Shown here one piece after another: positions 1-10,216 of a stretch of DNA of 64,000 nucleotides (its first letter is position 1; the number at the start of each line of letters is the position of its first letter). The notes below the pieces were generated by a model. That model was given only the letters and a program-made list of their open reading frames with translations. It was not told where the DNA came from and made no database searches. The stretch spans positions 1 to 64,000 of the forward strand of contig JALHRL010000009.1 of assembly GCA_022841465.1 (NCBI GenBank). The letters run 5' to 3'. The position numbers were made by a program, and so were the translations under genes. Source of the stretch: Bacteroidia bacterium. GTDB taxonomy: Bacteria; Bacteroidota; Bacteroidia; B-17B0; Aurantibacillaceae.

Positions 1-3000
1 TGATTTAACACCGAAGCCATAAACTCGCTAGGGTAGTGCGCTTTTAAATAAGCTGTTTGAAATGCCAAGTATGCATAGCAGGTGGAGTGCGATTTATTAA
101 ACGCATAACTTGCAAAGGCTTCCCAATCTTTCCAAACTTTTTCTGCAACCGTTGTATCGTGTCCGTTAAGTTTACATCCTTCCAAAAATTTGCTCTTCAT
201 TTTATCAAGAACATCTTTTTGTTTTTTACCCATTGCTTTACGCAATGTATCTGCATCTCCCTTGGTAAAGTTGGCTAGTTTTTGAGACAAACGCATTACT
301 TGTTCTTGGTAAACAGTAATGCCGTACGTTTCTTTTAAAAACTCATCCATTCCTTCCAAGTCGTATGTTATTGCTTCGCGCCCATGTTTACGATTAATGT
401 AGTTAGGAATGTATGCCAATGGACCCGGACGATAAAGCGCGTTCATGGCAATTAAATCAGAGAAGGCATCGGGTTTTAATTCCTTTAAATATTTTTGCAT
501 TCCCAAACTTTCAAACTGAAATATTCCGTTGGTTTCTCCACGTTGAAATAATTCTAATGTTTTGACATCTGCAAAATCAATCGCGTCAATATCCAATTCT
601 ATTTTATGGCGTTGTTTTACAGTTTCTAAAGCATCTTTAATAATGGTTAGCGTTCTTAAACCTAGGAAGTCCATTTTTAAAAGACCTGCGTTTTCTGCAA
701 CCGAGTTATCAAACTGTGTAAGCAGCATTTCGCTGTCTTTTGGTTTGGTAACCGGCACAAACTTGCGCATATCATCGGGAGTAATAATTACTCCACATGC
801 ATGCACGCCGGTATTTCTAACACAACCTTCTAAATCGTAGGCTTGTTTTAGAACACTTGATTCTAAGGTATTTTGTTCTAACAGTTTTCTGAAATTGTAA
901 GATTGATCAACAATTTCTCGTCTGTCTTTTATTTTCTCTAAATATTTTTCGCTAATTCCACCCGGACCTAATAAGGATTTTAAATCTGCTTCTAAACTAT
1001 CGGGAAATGATTTCGCTAATTTATCGGCATCAGGTAAAGGTAAATTTAAAACACGTGCAGCATCTCTAATGGCAGATTTACCGCCCATGGTACCGTAAGT
1101 AATAATTTGCGCAACTTGATTGTTACCGTATTTATCAATTACATATCGAATAACTTTATCGCGGCCTTCATCATCAAAATCAATATCTATATCGGGCATG
1201 CTGATACGATCGGGATTTAAGAAACGCTCAAATAGTAAATCAAAAGCAATAGGATCAACATTGGTAATTCCTAAACAATAAGCAACTGCAGATCCGGCTG
1301 CGCTACCTCTACCCGGACCAACACTTACACCCATTTCACGCGCTTTGGTAGTGAAATCAGAAACAATTAAAAAGTATCCCGGGAAGCCCATGCGTTCCAT
1401 GGTTGCCAATTCAAAATCTAAACGTTCTTTTATTTCATCGGTTAAATTTGGGTATCTTTTTTTAGCACCTTCGTAAGTTAAATAACGCAGGTAAGCATTT
1501 TCTCCACGTTTTCCTTTTCCTTCATCGTTAGGATCTTCATCGCGTGGATCTTTAAACTCTTCGGGTATATCAAACTTAGGTAACAGCACATCGCGCCCTA
1601 ATTTAAACGCTTCAATTTTATCTACAATTTCGTTGGTACAAGCAAGGGCCTCCGGTAAATCTTTAAAGAGACTTTGCATTTCTTGCGGCGATTTAAAATA
1701 AAACTCGTGGTTGGGCATTCCAAATCTAAATCCTCTTCCTTTTCCAACAGGCGTTTCTTTTAATACGCCATCTTTTACACAAATTAAAATATCGTGTGCT
1801 TCGGCACCTTTTTTATCGATGTAGTAATTGTTATTGGCAGCAAAATATTTGATGTTGTGTTTTTTTGCGAACTTAAGCAGTACTTCATTCACATGATCTT
1901 CATCCGGTAAATTGTGTCGGTTTAATTCTATATAAAAATCTTCACCAAAATTTTCTTTGTACCAAATTAATGCTTGCTCGGCGGCTTCTTCTCCAACATT
2001 TAAAATTAAATTGGGAACTTCTCCTTGTAAAGAACCTGTAGTTACAATTAAATCGGATTTGTATTGCAATAAAAATTCTTTATCAATTCTTGGAACGTAG
2101 TAATAACCTTCGGTAAAACCTTCACTGCTTAAGCGCGAAAGGTTTTCGTACCCTTTTTTATTTTTAGCAAATACGGGAATTGAATATCCGTTATCTTGTT
2201 TCGATTTATCTTTTCTGTTTTTACAAACATAAAGTTCGCAACCTAAAATACACTTTAATTCATTTTTTAATGATCCTTCTTTCTCGCCTTTTTCTATGGC
2301 TTCGTTATGCGATTTAATGGCTTTGTTTTGTTTGTCTACCGATTGCCAAAAAATAAAAGCGCCATACATGTTTCCGTGATCGGTAATGGCTATGGCTCTG
2401 CTATTATAATCTGCTGCTTTTTTAACTAAATCGGCAATATCGCTGGTTGATTGTAAAACAGAATATTGTGTGTGATTGTGTAGTTGAGAAAATCCGGAGA
2501 TGTTGGCATCCGATAATTTTGCGTCATCATTTACCTTTGTGTTTTTTGTTTCACTGCTTTGTTTTTTCTCTTTCCAAAGTTTTTCAAGCTTTAATAATTC
2601 ACTTAAATCAGGCGCTACGTATTCAAGCGTAGAACGTTTATCATCTGTAATTTCAGCAACATGAATTATTTTTCTTTTTATAATTTCAAAGAAAACTTTT
2701 GCGGTAGCAGCTACGTCAAATGCGGCATTATGAGCTTCAGAAAAACTATTACCAAATAACTTAGAATACAATTCGGTTAAAGTGGGCCATTTAAATTTAC
2801 CGCCTTTACCACCGGGTATGGCGCAATATTCAGTCGTTTGATCGTTTTTAGTATCTATTACTTGCTTGCCTTCAAAAAAATTTGGTAAACCGCAACGTAA
2901 AAATTCAGAACCAACAATGTTAATGTCAAATTCAATATTGTGTCCGCATAAATAAGTTGTTTGATTAATTGCTTCTGCAAATTGAACCAACGATTGATTT

Positions 3001-3239
3001 AAATCTAATCCTTCTTCATTGGCTCTTTCATTGGATATGCCATGAATTTGTATAGCATTAAATGGTATGGTGTAACCAACAGGTTTAATGATGATGGAAT
3101 TATGACTGATGAGTTCACCTTTATCGTTATGTAATTGCCACGCAAGCTGAACCATGCGCGGCCAATTATCAAAATCACTTAACGGTGCGTTGTAATTTCG
3201 TGGTAATCCTGTTGTTTCTGTATCAAAAATTAAGAACAT
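1..3239 (-). CDS. dnaE: DNA polymerase III alpha subunit with fused N-terminal exonuclease (3' end missing)
   Basis: Replicative DNA polymerase catalytic subunit. Read on the minus strand from the ATG at 3239; the frame stays open to the left edge, so the C-terminus is missing and about 1079 residues are visible. Residues 1 to about 200 form a DnaQ-type 3'-5' exonuclease with DTETTG near the N-terminus and a later HNAAFD motif. A PHP domain follows (HNHTQYS), and the polymerase palm carries the acidic motif PDIDIDFD at residues 682-689. From family knowledge, proofreading and polymerase fused in one chain is usual in Bacteroidota, unlike the separate DnaQ of E. coli. It is transcribed away from yajQ across a 190-bp divergent gap. 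The identification is firm. Confidence 0.95.
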   Translation of the reverse strand, partial: MFLIFDTETTGLPRNYNAPLSDFDNWPRMVQLAWQLHNDKGELISHNSIIIKPVGYTIPFNAIQIHGISNERANEEGLDLNQSLVQFAEAINQTTYLCGHNIEFDINIVGSEFLRCGLPNFFEGKQVIDTKNDQTTEYCAIPGGKGGKFKWPTLTELYSKLFGNSFSEAHNAAFDVAATAKVFFEIIKRKIIHVAEITDDKRSTLEYVAPDLSELLKLEKLWKEKKQSSETKNTKVNDDAKLSDANISGFSQLHNHTQYSVLQSTSDIADLVKKAADYNSRAIAITDHGNMYGAFIFWQSVDKQNKAIKSHNEAIEKGEKEGSLKNELKCILGCELYVCKNRKDKSKQDNGYSIPVFAKNKKGYENLSRLSSEGFTEGYYYVPRIDKEFLLQYKSDLIVTTGSLQGEVPNLILNVGEEAAEQALIWYKENFGEDFYIELNRHNLPDEDHVNEVLLKFAKKHNIKYFAANNNYYIDKKGAEAHDILICVKDGVLKETPVGKGRGFRFGMPNHEFYFKSPQEMQSLFKDLPEALACTNEIVDKIEAFKLGRDVLLPKFDIPEEFKDPRDEDPNDEGKGKRGENAYLRYLTYEGAKKRYPNLTDEIKERLDFELATMERMGFPGYFLIVSDFTTKAREMGVSVGPGRGSAAGSAVAYCLGITNVDPIAFDLLFERFLNPDRISMPDIDIDFDDEGRDKVIRYVIDKYGNNQVAQIITYGTMGGKSAIRDAARVLNLPLPDADKLAKSFPDSLEADLKSLLGPGGISEKYLEKIKDRREIVDQSYNFRKLLEQNTLESSVLKQAYDLEGCVRNTGVHACGVIITPDDMRKFVPVTKPKDSEMLLTQFDNSVAENAGLLKMDFLGLRTLTIIKDALETVKQRHKIELDIDAIDFADVKTLELFQRGETNGIFQFESLGMQKYLKELKPDAFSDLIAMNALYRPGPLAYIPNYINRKHGREAITYDLEGMDEFLKETYGITVYQEQVMRLSQKLANFTKGDADTLRKAMGKKQKDVLDKMKSKFLEGCKLNGHDTTVAEKVWKDWEAFASYAFNKSHSTCYAYLAFQTAYLKAHYPSEFMASVLN

Positions 3240-3378
3240 ATTTCTAACTCAATAATCCATTAAATTTAATAAAATCATTAGCCGAATTCATGTTTTGTTA
3301 ATAACAATTTATAATGCTTTAATAAACATAAAGTAAGGCCCAAAGCCTTGTGTTTATTATTAAAATTAAGGTTAAATT

Positions 3379-3413
3379 ATTGCTGAAATTTCCCGAAAAT
3401 AAGCTTATTTTTG
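3379..3413 (+). promoter_or_regulatory. Putative Bacteroidota-type promoter of yajQ
   Basis: TATTTTTG at 3406-3413 matches the Bacteroidota -7 consensus TAnnTTTG, and an ATTG at 3379-3382 sits 23 bp upstream as a possible -33 element. A transcript would begin near 3417, leaving a leader of about 12 nt before the ATG at 3429. Pattern match only. Confidence 0.4.
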
Positions 3414-3428
3414 ATAAATTATTTTAGC

Positions 3429-3917
3429 ATGCCTTCATTTGATATTGCCAGTAAACTGGACGCACAATTGCTTGATAATGCAATTAATGTAGCCCGAAAA
3501 GATATTTTAAATCGTTGGGATTTTAGAGACAGTAAAAGTGAAATTGATTTAAATAAAAAAGATTTATTAATCAATATTTCTACCGAAAACGATATGCGTT
3601 TAACTGCTATTATTGATGCTATTCATTCGCGAATGATAAAACAAGGATTGGATCCACGCGGATTAGATGAAAGCAAAGAGCATTACCCAAGCGGCCCTAT
3701 GATTAAAAAGGAAATTAAAGTTAGACAAGGTATTGATAAAGAAGTTTCGAAAAAAGTTTTAAAGGATATTAAAGACAGTAAACTAAAAGTTACTACACAA
3801 ATTATGGATGATATAATTCGTGTAACCAGTAAAAGCATTAATGATTTGCAAGCGGTAATTGCGCTTTGCAGAAAAGGAAATTACGATATTCCTCTTCAGT
3901 TTATAAATATGAAATAG
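3429..3917 (+). CDS. yajQ: YajQ family nucleotide-binding protein (DUF520)
   Basis: A 162-residue protein of the YajQ/DUF520 family. Some members bind cyclic di-GMP or nucleic acid; the role here is not known. The start is the ATG giving MPSFDIAS, the family's standard N-terminus; an in-frame TTG six codons earlier would lie inside the promoter. Family-typical segments include NRWDFRDSKSEI, the DPRGLDESKEHYPSG region and a C-terminal QVIMDD/LQAVIAL-like half. The length is normal for the family. The HddA-type kinase gene follows after 10 bp and purC after that, so the three genes are probably one transcript that ends at the hairpin near 5930. Confidence 0.9.
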   Translation: MPSFDIASKLDAQLLDNAINVARKDILNRWDFRDSKSEIDLNKKDLLINISTENDMRLTAIIDAIHSRMIKQGLDPRGLDESKEHYPSGPMIKKEIKVRQGIDKEVSKKVLKDIKDSKLKVTTQIMDDIIRVTSKSINDLQAVIALCRKGNYDIPLQFINMK

Positions 3918-3927
3918 CAAATTAATT

Positions 3928-4953
3928 ATGATTATTAGAAGTAAGGCACCATTACGTTTAGGATTAGCAGGAGGGGGCACAGATGTGAGTCCGTATTCTG
4001 ATTTATATGGCGGAGCTATTTTAAATGCAACAGTTAATTTGTATGCTTATGCAACTATTGAACCATTAAACAACAGTAAAATAGAATTTGTAATTGATGG
4101 GACGGATTTAAAGCACAAAGTTGATTCAAAAAAAGAATTGGAAATTGTAAAAGATTTTGAATTGTTTATAGGTGTTTACAATAGAGTTGTAAAGCAATTT
4201 AATACCGGTGCATTATCTTTTCGGTTAACTTCTTTTATTGAAGCACCGCAGGGTTCGGGTTTAGGTACTTCCTCAACATTGGTAGTGTCTATGCTTGGCG
4301 CATTTGTGGAGTGGTTTAAATTACCGCTTGGGCAATACGATATTGCACATTTGGCTTACCAAATAGAACGTGAAGATTTAAAAATGTCGGGTGGAAAGCA
4401 AGATCAGTACGCGGCAACTTTTGGTGGGTTTAATTACATGGAATTTTTAGCTAACGATAATGTAATTGTAAATCCTTTGCATTTAAAGCCTGAAATTTTA
4501 AGTGAACTGGAAATGAATTTACTTTTGTATTTTACGGATACACAACGTTTATCTGCAAAAATTATTAATGAGCAGGTGAAAAACGTTAACGAAAAAAACG
4601 AGAAAAGTGTTGAAGCCATGCATAATTTAAAAGAACAGGCGCATCAAATGAAAGATTGTTTATTACGTGGCGATTTAAATAAAATAGGAGAAATATTACA
4701 CTTTGGTTGGCAAAACAAAAAGCAAATGGCCAGCAGTATTTCTAATGATTTAATTGATAAAATATATAATACCGCAATTGATAATGGCGCTAGCGGCGGG
4801 AAAATTTCAGGAGCAGGTGGTGGCGGTTTTATGTATTTTTATTGCCCCGGCACCACTAAAATAAAAGTTGCCAAAGCAATTGAGGCGCTTGGCGGAAAAA
4901 TGCACAGTTTTCATTTTACAACGCAAGGTTTAACAACGTGGACAATTAACTGA
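3928..4953 (+). CDS. GHMP-family sugar kinase, HddA-type (heptose-7-phosphate kinase-like)
   Basis: A 341-residue GHMP kinase. The N-terminus [19 protein letters not shown] and the ATP loop [11 protein letters not shown] (about residues 108-118) are typical of the D-glycero-alpha-D-manno-heptose 7-phosphate kinase (HddA) group, and a C-terminal [15 protein letters not shown] segment is the conserved third GHMP motif. By family it would phosphorylate a sugar phosphate for the GDP-heptose route to surface glycans. No other heptose gene (gmhA, gmhB, hddC) lies nearby and its neighbours are yajQ and purC, so the true substrate is uncertain; Bacteroidota carry several such kinases. Confidence 0.75.
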   Translation: MIIRSKAPLRLGLAGGGTDVSPYSDLYGGAILNATVNLYAYATIEPLNNSKIEFVIDGTDLKHKVDSKKELEIVKDFELFIGVYNRVVKQFNTGALSFRLTSFIEAPQGSGLGTSSTLVVSMLGAFVEWFKLPLGQYDIAHLAYQIEREDLKMSGGKQDQYAATFGGFNYMEFLANDNVIVNPLHLKPEILSELEMNLLLYFTDTQRLSAKIINEQVKNVNEKNEKSVEAMHNLKEQAHQMKDCLLRGDLNKIGEILHFGWQNKKQMASSISNDLIDKIYNTAIDNGASGGKISGAGGGGFMYFYCPGTTKIKVAKAIEALGGKMHSFHFTTQGLTTWTIN

Positions 4954-4958
4954 TTTAT

Positions 4959-5906
4959 ATGAGCAAGGTTATTACAAAAACAGATTTTAATTTTAAAGGA
5001 CAAACTGCAGTTTACAAAGGGAAAGTGCGCGATGTGTATACAATCAATAATAAATACCTGGTAATGGTAGCCAGCGATAGAATTAGTGCCTTTGATGTGG
5101 TATTACCTAAAGGAATTCCTTATAAAGGACAAGTGTTAAATCAAATTGCAGAATATTTTTTAAACGCAACAAAAGATATAGTACCTAATTGGTTATTGGC
5201 TACACCGCATCCTTCTGTAAGTATTGGTAAAATGTGCCAACCCTTTAAAGTAGAAATGGTAATTCGCGGTTATTTGGCAGGGCACGCTGCACGCACCTAT
5301 AATAGCGGTTTAAGAACTTTATGCGGTGTTGCATTGCCGGATGGATTAAAAGAAAACGATAAATTACCGGTTCCAATAATTACACCTACTACTAAGGCAA
5401 GCGAAGGACATGATGAAGACATTAGCAAAGAAGAAATTATTAAACAAGGAATTGTAAGCAAAGAAAATTACGAAGAATTGGAAAAATATACGCAAGCACT
5501 TTACGCGCGTGGTCAAGAGATGGCAAATAAAATGGGTTTAATTTTGGTGGATACGAAATATGAATTTGGTTTGCACGACGGAAAAATTTGTTTGATGGAT
5601 GAAATTCATACACCCGATTCGTCGCGTTATTTTTATTTAGAAGGATATGAAGAGCGTCAGAAAAAAGGAGAAGAACAAAAGCAATTAAGTAAAGAATTTG
5701 TACGCCGCTGGTTAATAGAAAATGGTTTTCAGGGAAAAGACGGACAAAAAATTCCGGAAATGAGCGAAGCCTGGATTAATGAAATTAGTGAGCGGTATAT
5801 AGAATTATTTGAAAAGGTTACCGGAAAAAGTTTTGTAAGAAATCAGGTTTTTGATTTAGATGAAATTGAAAGTAAGGTAAATCAGGCCTTAGAAAAAATA
5901 GACTAA
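4959..5906 (+). CDS. purC: Phosphoribosylaminoimidazole-succinocarboxamide synthase
   Basis: SAICAR synthase of de novo purine synthesis; it joins aspartate to CAIR using ATP. The 315-residue chain has the family N-terminus with YKGKVRDVY and [13 protein letters not shown], then [15 protein letters not shown], the [15 protein letters not shown] nucleotide/substrate segment and [13 protein letters not shown]. The length fits the longer eukaryote-like PurC form common in Bacteroidota rather than the form of about 240 residues. It starts 5 bp after the kinase gene, so it is translated from the same message, and a strong hairpin terminator follows directly. No other pur genes are in view. Confidence 0.95.
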   Translation: MSKVITKTDFNFKGQTAVYKGKVRDVYTINNKYLVMVASDRISAFDVVLPKGIPYKGQVLNQIAEYFLNATKDIVPNWLLATPHPSVSIGKMCQPFKVEMVIRGYLAGHAARTYNSGLRTLCGVALPDGLKENDKLPVPIITPTTKASEGHDEDISKEEIIKQGIVSKENYEELEKYTQALYARGQEMANKMGLILVDTKYEFGLHDGKICLMDEIHTPDSSRYFYLEGYEERQKKGEEQKQLSKEFVRRWLIENGFQGKDGQKIPEMSEAWINEISERYIELFEKVTGKSFVRNQVFDLDEIESKVNQALEKID

Positions 5907-5913
5907 TGAAATA

Positions 5914-5947
5914 AAAAAAGCGAAGAAAAATTTCTTCGCTTTTTTAT
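5914..5947. terminator. Bidirectional intrinsic terminator between purC and topA
   Basis: A perfect stem (AAAAAAGCGAAGAAA pairing with TTCTTCGCTTTTTT, 3-nt loop) lies between the convergent purC and topA stops, with A and T runs on the two sides. It can therefore end transcription from both directions. Confidence 0.85.
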
Positions 5948-8616
5948 TATCTTCTTGCTTTCTTTTTAGCTGTAGTTTTTTTAACTGCTTTTTTTGCTGC
6001 CACTTTTTTAACCACTGTTTTCTTTGCAGCTTTCTTTATTACTTTTTTTACTGTTGCTTTCTTTACAGGAGCTTTTTTAGATGCACTGCTTTCTTTTTTT
6101 GCGGTTGCTTTCTTTGCACCTTTTTTTGCAAATGCATTCGGAACCTGCGCAACTATCATTTCCTTTACTTGATCTAAGCTTAACTCCGCTAATTCTTCCG
6201 GTGTAAATTTACCTCCACCTTGTTCGCCTCTGGTTAACTTAAGCATTAATTTGCCGTATTTAATAAAAGGCCCCCAGCGTCCGTTTTCTATTGATATTTT
6301 TTCTTCAGGCCAGTTTTGAATGTATCTGTTTGCTTCTTTTTCTAATTTCTTTTCAATTAATTCATCAATATCTTTTTGCGATAAATTATCAAAATTATAA
6401 GCGCGTGGAACATTAATAAATAATCCTTCGTATTTAATAAATGGACCAAATCTTCCTTTCCCTTTTGTAACAGGCTTGCCTTTGTACTTAGCAACAGGAG
6501 CATCTGCTAATTCTTTTTCTTTAATTATTTCTATGGCTTTTTCCATATCAACCGTTAAAGGGTCAATTGTGCGCGGAATAGAAATAAACGCATCTCCCAA
6601 TTTTATATAAGGCCCAAATCTTCCAACGCTTACAACAACTTCTTTTCCTTCATAGTTTCCTAAATTCATCGGAAGCTTAAATAAATCCAAAGCTTCTTCT
6701 AAAGTTATGGTTTCAATGCTTTGTGTTTTTCTTAAACTGGCAAACTTTGGTTTTTCTTCTGAACCCTCAATGGTTTCTCCAATTTGTGCAAGCGGACCAA
6801 ATCTTCCAACCCTTACACTCACCGGTTTTCCTGTAGCCGGATCTTTTCCTAAAACACGTTCACCACTTGCGCGCTCACTGTTTTCTATAGTAGATTCTAC
6901 AGTTTTATGAAAAGGTTTGTAAAATTCTTTCAGCATTTTTTGCCAGTTCAAATTGCCTTCTGCAATCTCGTCAAACTCTTCTTCTACTTTTGCGGTAAAA
7001 TGAAAATCTAGAATAGTGGGAAAATATTTTAGTAAGAAATCGTTTACCACCATTCCAATATCGGTTGGAAATAATTTTGCTTTTTCGGCACCGGTATTTT
7101 CAGTTTTTATTTCTTTTTTAATATTGTTTTTAGATAAAGCTAAATGCAAATATTGTCTTGGAGTTCCCTCTTTATCTGTCTTTTCAACGTAATTTCTTTT
7201 TTGAACGGTACTAATTGTTGGAGCGTAAGTGGAAGGGCGACCAATACCTAGCTCTTCTAATTTTTTAACCAAACTTGCTTCTGTGTAACGGGGTGGGTGA
7301 TGCGTAAATCTTTGTGTCGCCGAAATTTCTTGCGAATCTAATTTTTCACCAATTTTTAAAGGTGGTAACATAGAGGTGTTTTCATCATCCGATTCTTCAT
7401 CATCAGTGCCTTCTAAATACACTTTTAAAAAACCGTCGAATTTTAAAATTTCACCTTGTGCTACAAATAATTCAGAGGTGTTGCTAATTTTTACTTTAGC
7501 AGTTGTTTTCTCTAATTCAGCATCACTCATTTGCGAAGCAATGGTGCGTTTCCAAATTAAATCGTATAAACGTTGTTCGTTGCGTTCGCCATCAATAACT
7601 GTTCTATCTATGTAAGTAGGACGAATAGCTTCGTGGGCTTCTTGTGCACCTTTACTTTTTGTTTTGTATTTACGAGGGTTGTAATATTTTGCTCCGTAAT
7701 TTTGGTTAATGGCTTTGTTTGCCTGATCCATGGCTGTATCCGATAAATTTACCGAATCAGTTCTCATGTATGTTATTTTACCGGCTTCGTATAAACGCTG
7801 TGCTACTTGCATGGTTTGCGCAACAGAAAATCCTAATTTTCTAGCTGCCTCTTGTTGTAAGGTTGAAGTAGTAAAGGGCGCAGCCGGCGAACGTTTTGCA
7901 GGTTTTGTTTCTAAACTCTCAATAGTAAAGTTCGCAGCTTTACATTTTTCTAAAAATGCCTGAGCTTCGGCTTCGGTATTAAAACGTTTGTCTAATTCTG
8001 CTTTTAATACTCCCGAGCCAACTTTAAAAATTGCAGAAACTTTATAGGCAGATGTAGAAACGAATTTTTGAATCTCTCTTTCGCGTTCAACTATTAATCT
8101 TACCGCAACCGATTGTACACGCCCTGCCGATAAACTTGGACGTACTTTTCTCCATAAAATAGGAGATAATTCAAAACCTACTAATCTGTCTAATATACGT
8201 CGCGCTTGCTGTGCATTCACTAAATTAATATCAATTTCACGCGGATTTTTTATGGCTTTATCAATAGCCGGCTTTGTTATTTCATGAAAAACAATACGTT
8301 TTGTTTTCTTTTTATCTAGGCCTAATGATTCAAATAAATGCCAACTAATGGCTTCTCCTTCTCGGTCTTCATCGGATGCCAACCAAACCATGTCGGCATT
8401 TTTACTTAATTTTTTTAACTCGGCAATTACCTTTTCTTTTTCCGGTTGTACCTCATATGTTGGTTCAAAGTTGTTTTCTAAATCTATCCCAAATCCTTTC
8501 TTCACTAGGTCTCTCACGTGCCCAAAACTTGATTTAACAGTAAAATCTTTCCCTAAAAACCCTTCAATAGTTTTGGCTTTGGCCGGCGACTCAACAATAA
8601 CTAAATTTTTACTCAT
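5947..8616 (-). CDS. topA: DNA topoisomerase I
   Basis: Type IA topoisomerase that relaxes negative supercoils; 889 residues. The start giving MSKNLVIVESPAKAKTIEGFLG is chosen because the Toprim domain begins there; an ATG 11 codons upstream would add an unusual tail. The Toprim acidic motif is DEDREGE near residue 83, and the active-site tyrosine is in ITYMRTDSVNLS near residue 290. After the core there are no C4 zinc fingers. Instead four topoisomerase C-terminal repeats appear (GRFGPLAQIG, GRFGPYIKLG, GRFGPFIKYE, GRWGPFIKYG), followed by a lysine/alanine-rich, histone-H1-like tail of about 75 residues. Convergent with purC. Confidence 0.96.
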   Translation of the reverse strand: MSKNLVIVESPAKAKTIEGFLGKDFTVKSSFGHVRDLVKKGFGIDLENNFEPTYEVQPEKEKVIAELKKLSKNADMVWLASDEDREGEAISWHLFESLGLDKKKTKRIVFHEITKPAIDKAIKNPREIDINLVNAQQARRILDRLVGFELSPILWRKVRPSLSAGRVQSVAVRLIVEREREIQKFVSTSAYKVSAIFKVGSGVLKAELDKRFNTEAEAQAFLEKCKAANFTIESLETKPAKRSPAAPFTTSTLQQEAARKLGFSVAQTMQVAQRLYEAGKITYMRTDSVNLSDTAMDQANKAINQNYGAKYYNPRKYKTKSKGAQEAHEAIRPTYIDRTVIDGERNEQRLYDLIWKRTIASQMSDAELEKTTAKVKISNTSELFVAQGEILKFDGFLKVYLEGTDDEESDDENTSMLPPLKIGEKLDSQEISATQRFTHHPPRYTEASLVKKLEELGIGRPSTYAPTISTVQKRNYVEKTDKEGTPRQYLHLALSKNNIKKEIKTENTGAEKAKLFPTDIGMVVNDFLLKYFPTILDFHFTAKVEEEFDEIAEGNLNWQKMLKEFYKPFHKTVESTIENSERASGERVLGKDPATGKPVSVRVGRFGPLAQIGETIEGSEEKPKFASLRKTQSIETITLEEALDLFKLPMNLGNYEGKEVVVSVGRFGPYIKLGDAFISIPRTIDPLTVDMEKAIEIIKEKELADAPVAKYKGKPVTKGKGRFGPFIKYEGLFINVPRAYNFDNLSQKDIDELIEKKLEKEANRYIQNWPEEKISIENGRWGPFIKYGKLMLKLTRGEQGGGKFTPEELAELSLDQVKEMIVAQVPNAFAKKGAKKATAKKESSASKKAPVKKATVKKVIKKAAKKTVVKKVAAKKAVKKTTAKKKARR

Positions 8617-8735
8617 ATATATAAAGAGGCTTCTAAAAAATTTTCGCAAAGGAATAAAATTTAAAAGACAATTTCCAAAAAATTAGTTTAAAGTGGCTTT
8701 TTCAACTCTTAAACCGATTAAAAAGAGTTAAATTC

Positions 8736-8766
8736 TGTCATTTTGTCATTAAAATTCGTATTTTTG
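8736..8766 (+). promoter_or_regulatory. Putative promoter and tandem TGTCA motif upstream of miaB
   Basis: TATTTTTG at 8759-8766 fits the Bacteroidota -7 element, about 12 nt plus the start site before the miaB ATG. Just upstream, TGTCATTT is directly followed by TGTCATTA (8736-8751), an 8-bp tandem copy. Similar TGTCA pairs lie before trxA and before the gene at 61296. The role is inferred only. Confidence 0.4.
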
Positions 8767-8782
8767 CCTTCCAATTTTTAAA

Positions 8783-10216
8783 ATGAGTTCAGAAAATAAA
8801 ATAATTGACGAGTCGAAACAAGGCGAAGCCTTAATGATTGAAAAAAACACTTCCGGCGCTAAAAAAATGTTTTTAGAAAGTTACGGTTGTCAAATGAATT
8901 TTAGCGATAGCGAAATTGTTGCTTCTATATTAATGGATAAAGGGTTTATTACTACTCAAAATTTTGAGGAAGCCGATATCATTTTTGTAAACACTTGTGC
9001 CATTCGCGAAAATGCAGAATCAAAAGTTAGAAATCGCTTAAACGATTTTAAAAGAGTAAAACAAAAAAATCCAAAGGCTTTGGTGGGTGTATTGGGTTGT
9101 ATGGCCGAGCGATTAAAGGTTCAAATTTTAGAAGAAGAAAAATTAGTTGATATTGTTGTTGGACCCGATTCTTATAGAGATTTACCAAATTTAATTGAAG
9201 AAGCCGAAGACGGGCGAAAAGCAATAAACGTAATTTTAAGTAAAGAAGAAACGTATGCCGATATAAATCCGGTTCGTTTAGGAAGCAATGGTGTTAATGC
9301 ATTTATAAGTATTACGCGAGGTTGCGATAATATGTGCAGTTTTTGTGTGGTACCTTTTACCAGAGGAAGAGAAAGAAGCAGAGATCCTGAAAGTATTTTA
9401 AAAGAAGCACGCGAAGCATTTGCTGCAGGATATAGAGAGGTTACTTTACTTGGACAAAATGTAGACTCTTATATTTGGAGTGGAGGCGGATTAAAAAAAG
9501 AAATTTTAAGCGACGAACAAAAACAGAATTCAGTAAATTTTGCTCAGTTACTAGAAAAAGTTGCATTGGTTCATCCTGATTTGCGTGTACGTTTTTCAAC
9601 CTCACATCCAAAAGATATGACGGATGAAGTAATATACGTAATGGCTAAGCATGAAAATATTTGTAAATACATTCACTTGCCCGTACAAAGCGGTAATTCT
9701 CGTATTTTAGAAATGATGAACAGAGGATATACGCGCGAGTGGTATTTAGATAGAATTGCAAAAATAAGAAGCATTATTCCCGATTGCGGAATTAGTACCG
9801 ATACTATTTCGGGCTTTTGTTCAGAAACAGAGCAAGAACACCAAGATACTTTATCGTTAATGAAAGAAGTGGAGTACGATTTTGCATACATGTTTATGTA
9901 CAGCGAACGACCAAAGACTTTAGCAGAAAGAAAGTATAAAGATGATGTGGAAGAAGAAGTTAAAAAAAGAAGATTAAATGAAATTGTAGCCATACAGCGT
10001 GAAAGCAGTACCAACAGAATTAAAACAGGGGTAGGAAAAGTTCACAAGGTTTTAATAGAAGGGTTTTCAAAAAAATCTAACGATATGTTAATGGGTAGAA
10101 ATACACAAAATAATGTTGTTGTTTTTCCTAAGGGTAATTTGCAAAAAGGACAATATGTAAATGTGTTGGTAACCCAAAGCACAAGTTCTACTTTAATAGG
10201 GGAGGTGGTTGAATGA
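8783..10216 (+). CDS. miaB: tRNA-2-methylthio-N6-dimethylallyladenosine synthase
   Basis: Radical-SAM methylthiotransferase that converts i6A37 to ms2i6A37 in tRNAs reading UNN codons. The 477-residue chain has the N-terminal UPF0004 domain with cluster-binding cysteines C36, C72 and C106, the radical-SAM triad C181-x3-C185-x2-C188 ([10 protein letters not shown]), and a C-terminal TRAM domain (about 405-475). The family signature FTRGRERSR follows the triad. It heads a run of six same-strand genes ending at secG. Its stop overlaps the next start by 4 bp (ATGA), which suggests translational coupling. Confidence 0.96.
   Translation: MSSENKIIDESKQGEALMIEKNTSGAKKMFLESYGCQMNFSDSEIVASILMDKGFITTQNFEEADIIFVNTCAIRENAESKVRNRLNDFKRVKQKNPKALVGVLGCMAERLKVQILEEEKLVDIVVGPDSYRDLPNLIEEAEDGRKAINVILSKEETYADINPVRLGSNGVNAFISITRGCDNMCSFCVVPFTRGRERSRDPESILKEAREAFAAGYREVTLLGQNVDSYIWSGGGLKKEILSDEQKQNSVNFAQLLEKVALVHPDLRVRFSTSHPKDMTDEVIYVMAKHENICKYIHLPVQSGNSRILEMMNRGYTREWYLDRIAKIRSIIPDCGISTDTISGFCSETEQEHQDTLSLMKEVEYDFAYMFMYSERPKTLAERKYKDDVEEEVKKRRLNEIVAIQRESSTNRIKTGVGKVHKVLIEGFSKKSNDMLMGRNTQNNVVVFPKGNLQKGQYVNVLVTQSTSSTLIGEVVE

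Noticed and set aside
3411-3428. Longer yajQ reading from a TTG
   Set aside because: The family starts at MPSFDI, and the extra codons overlap the best promoter box.
6707-8686. Plus-strand frames across topA
   Set aside because: Shadows of the minus-strand gene, with no family sequence.
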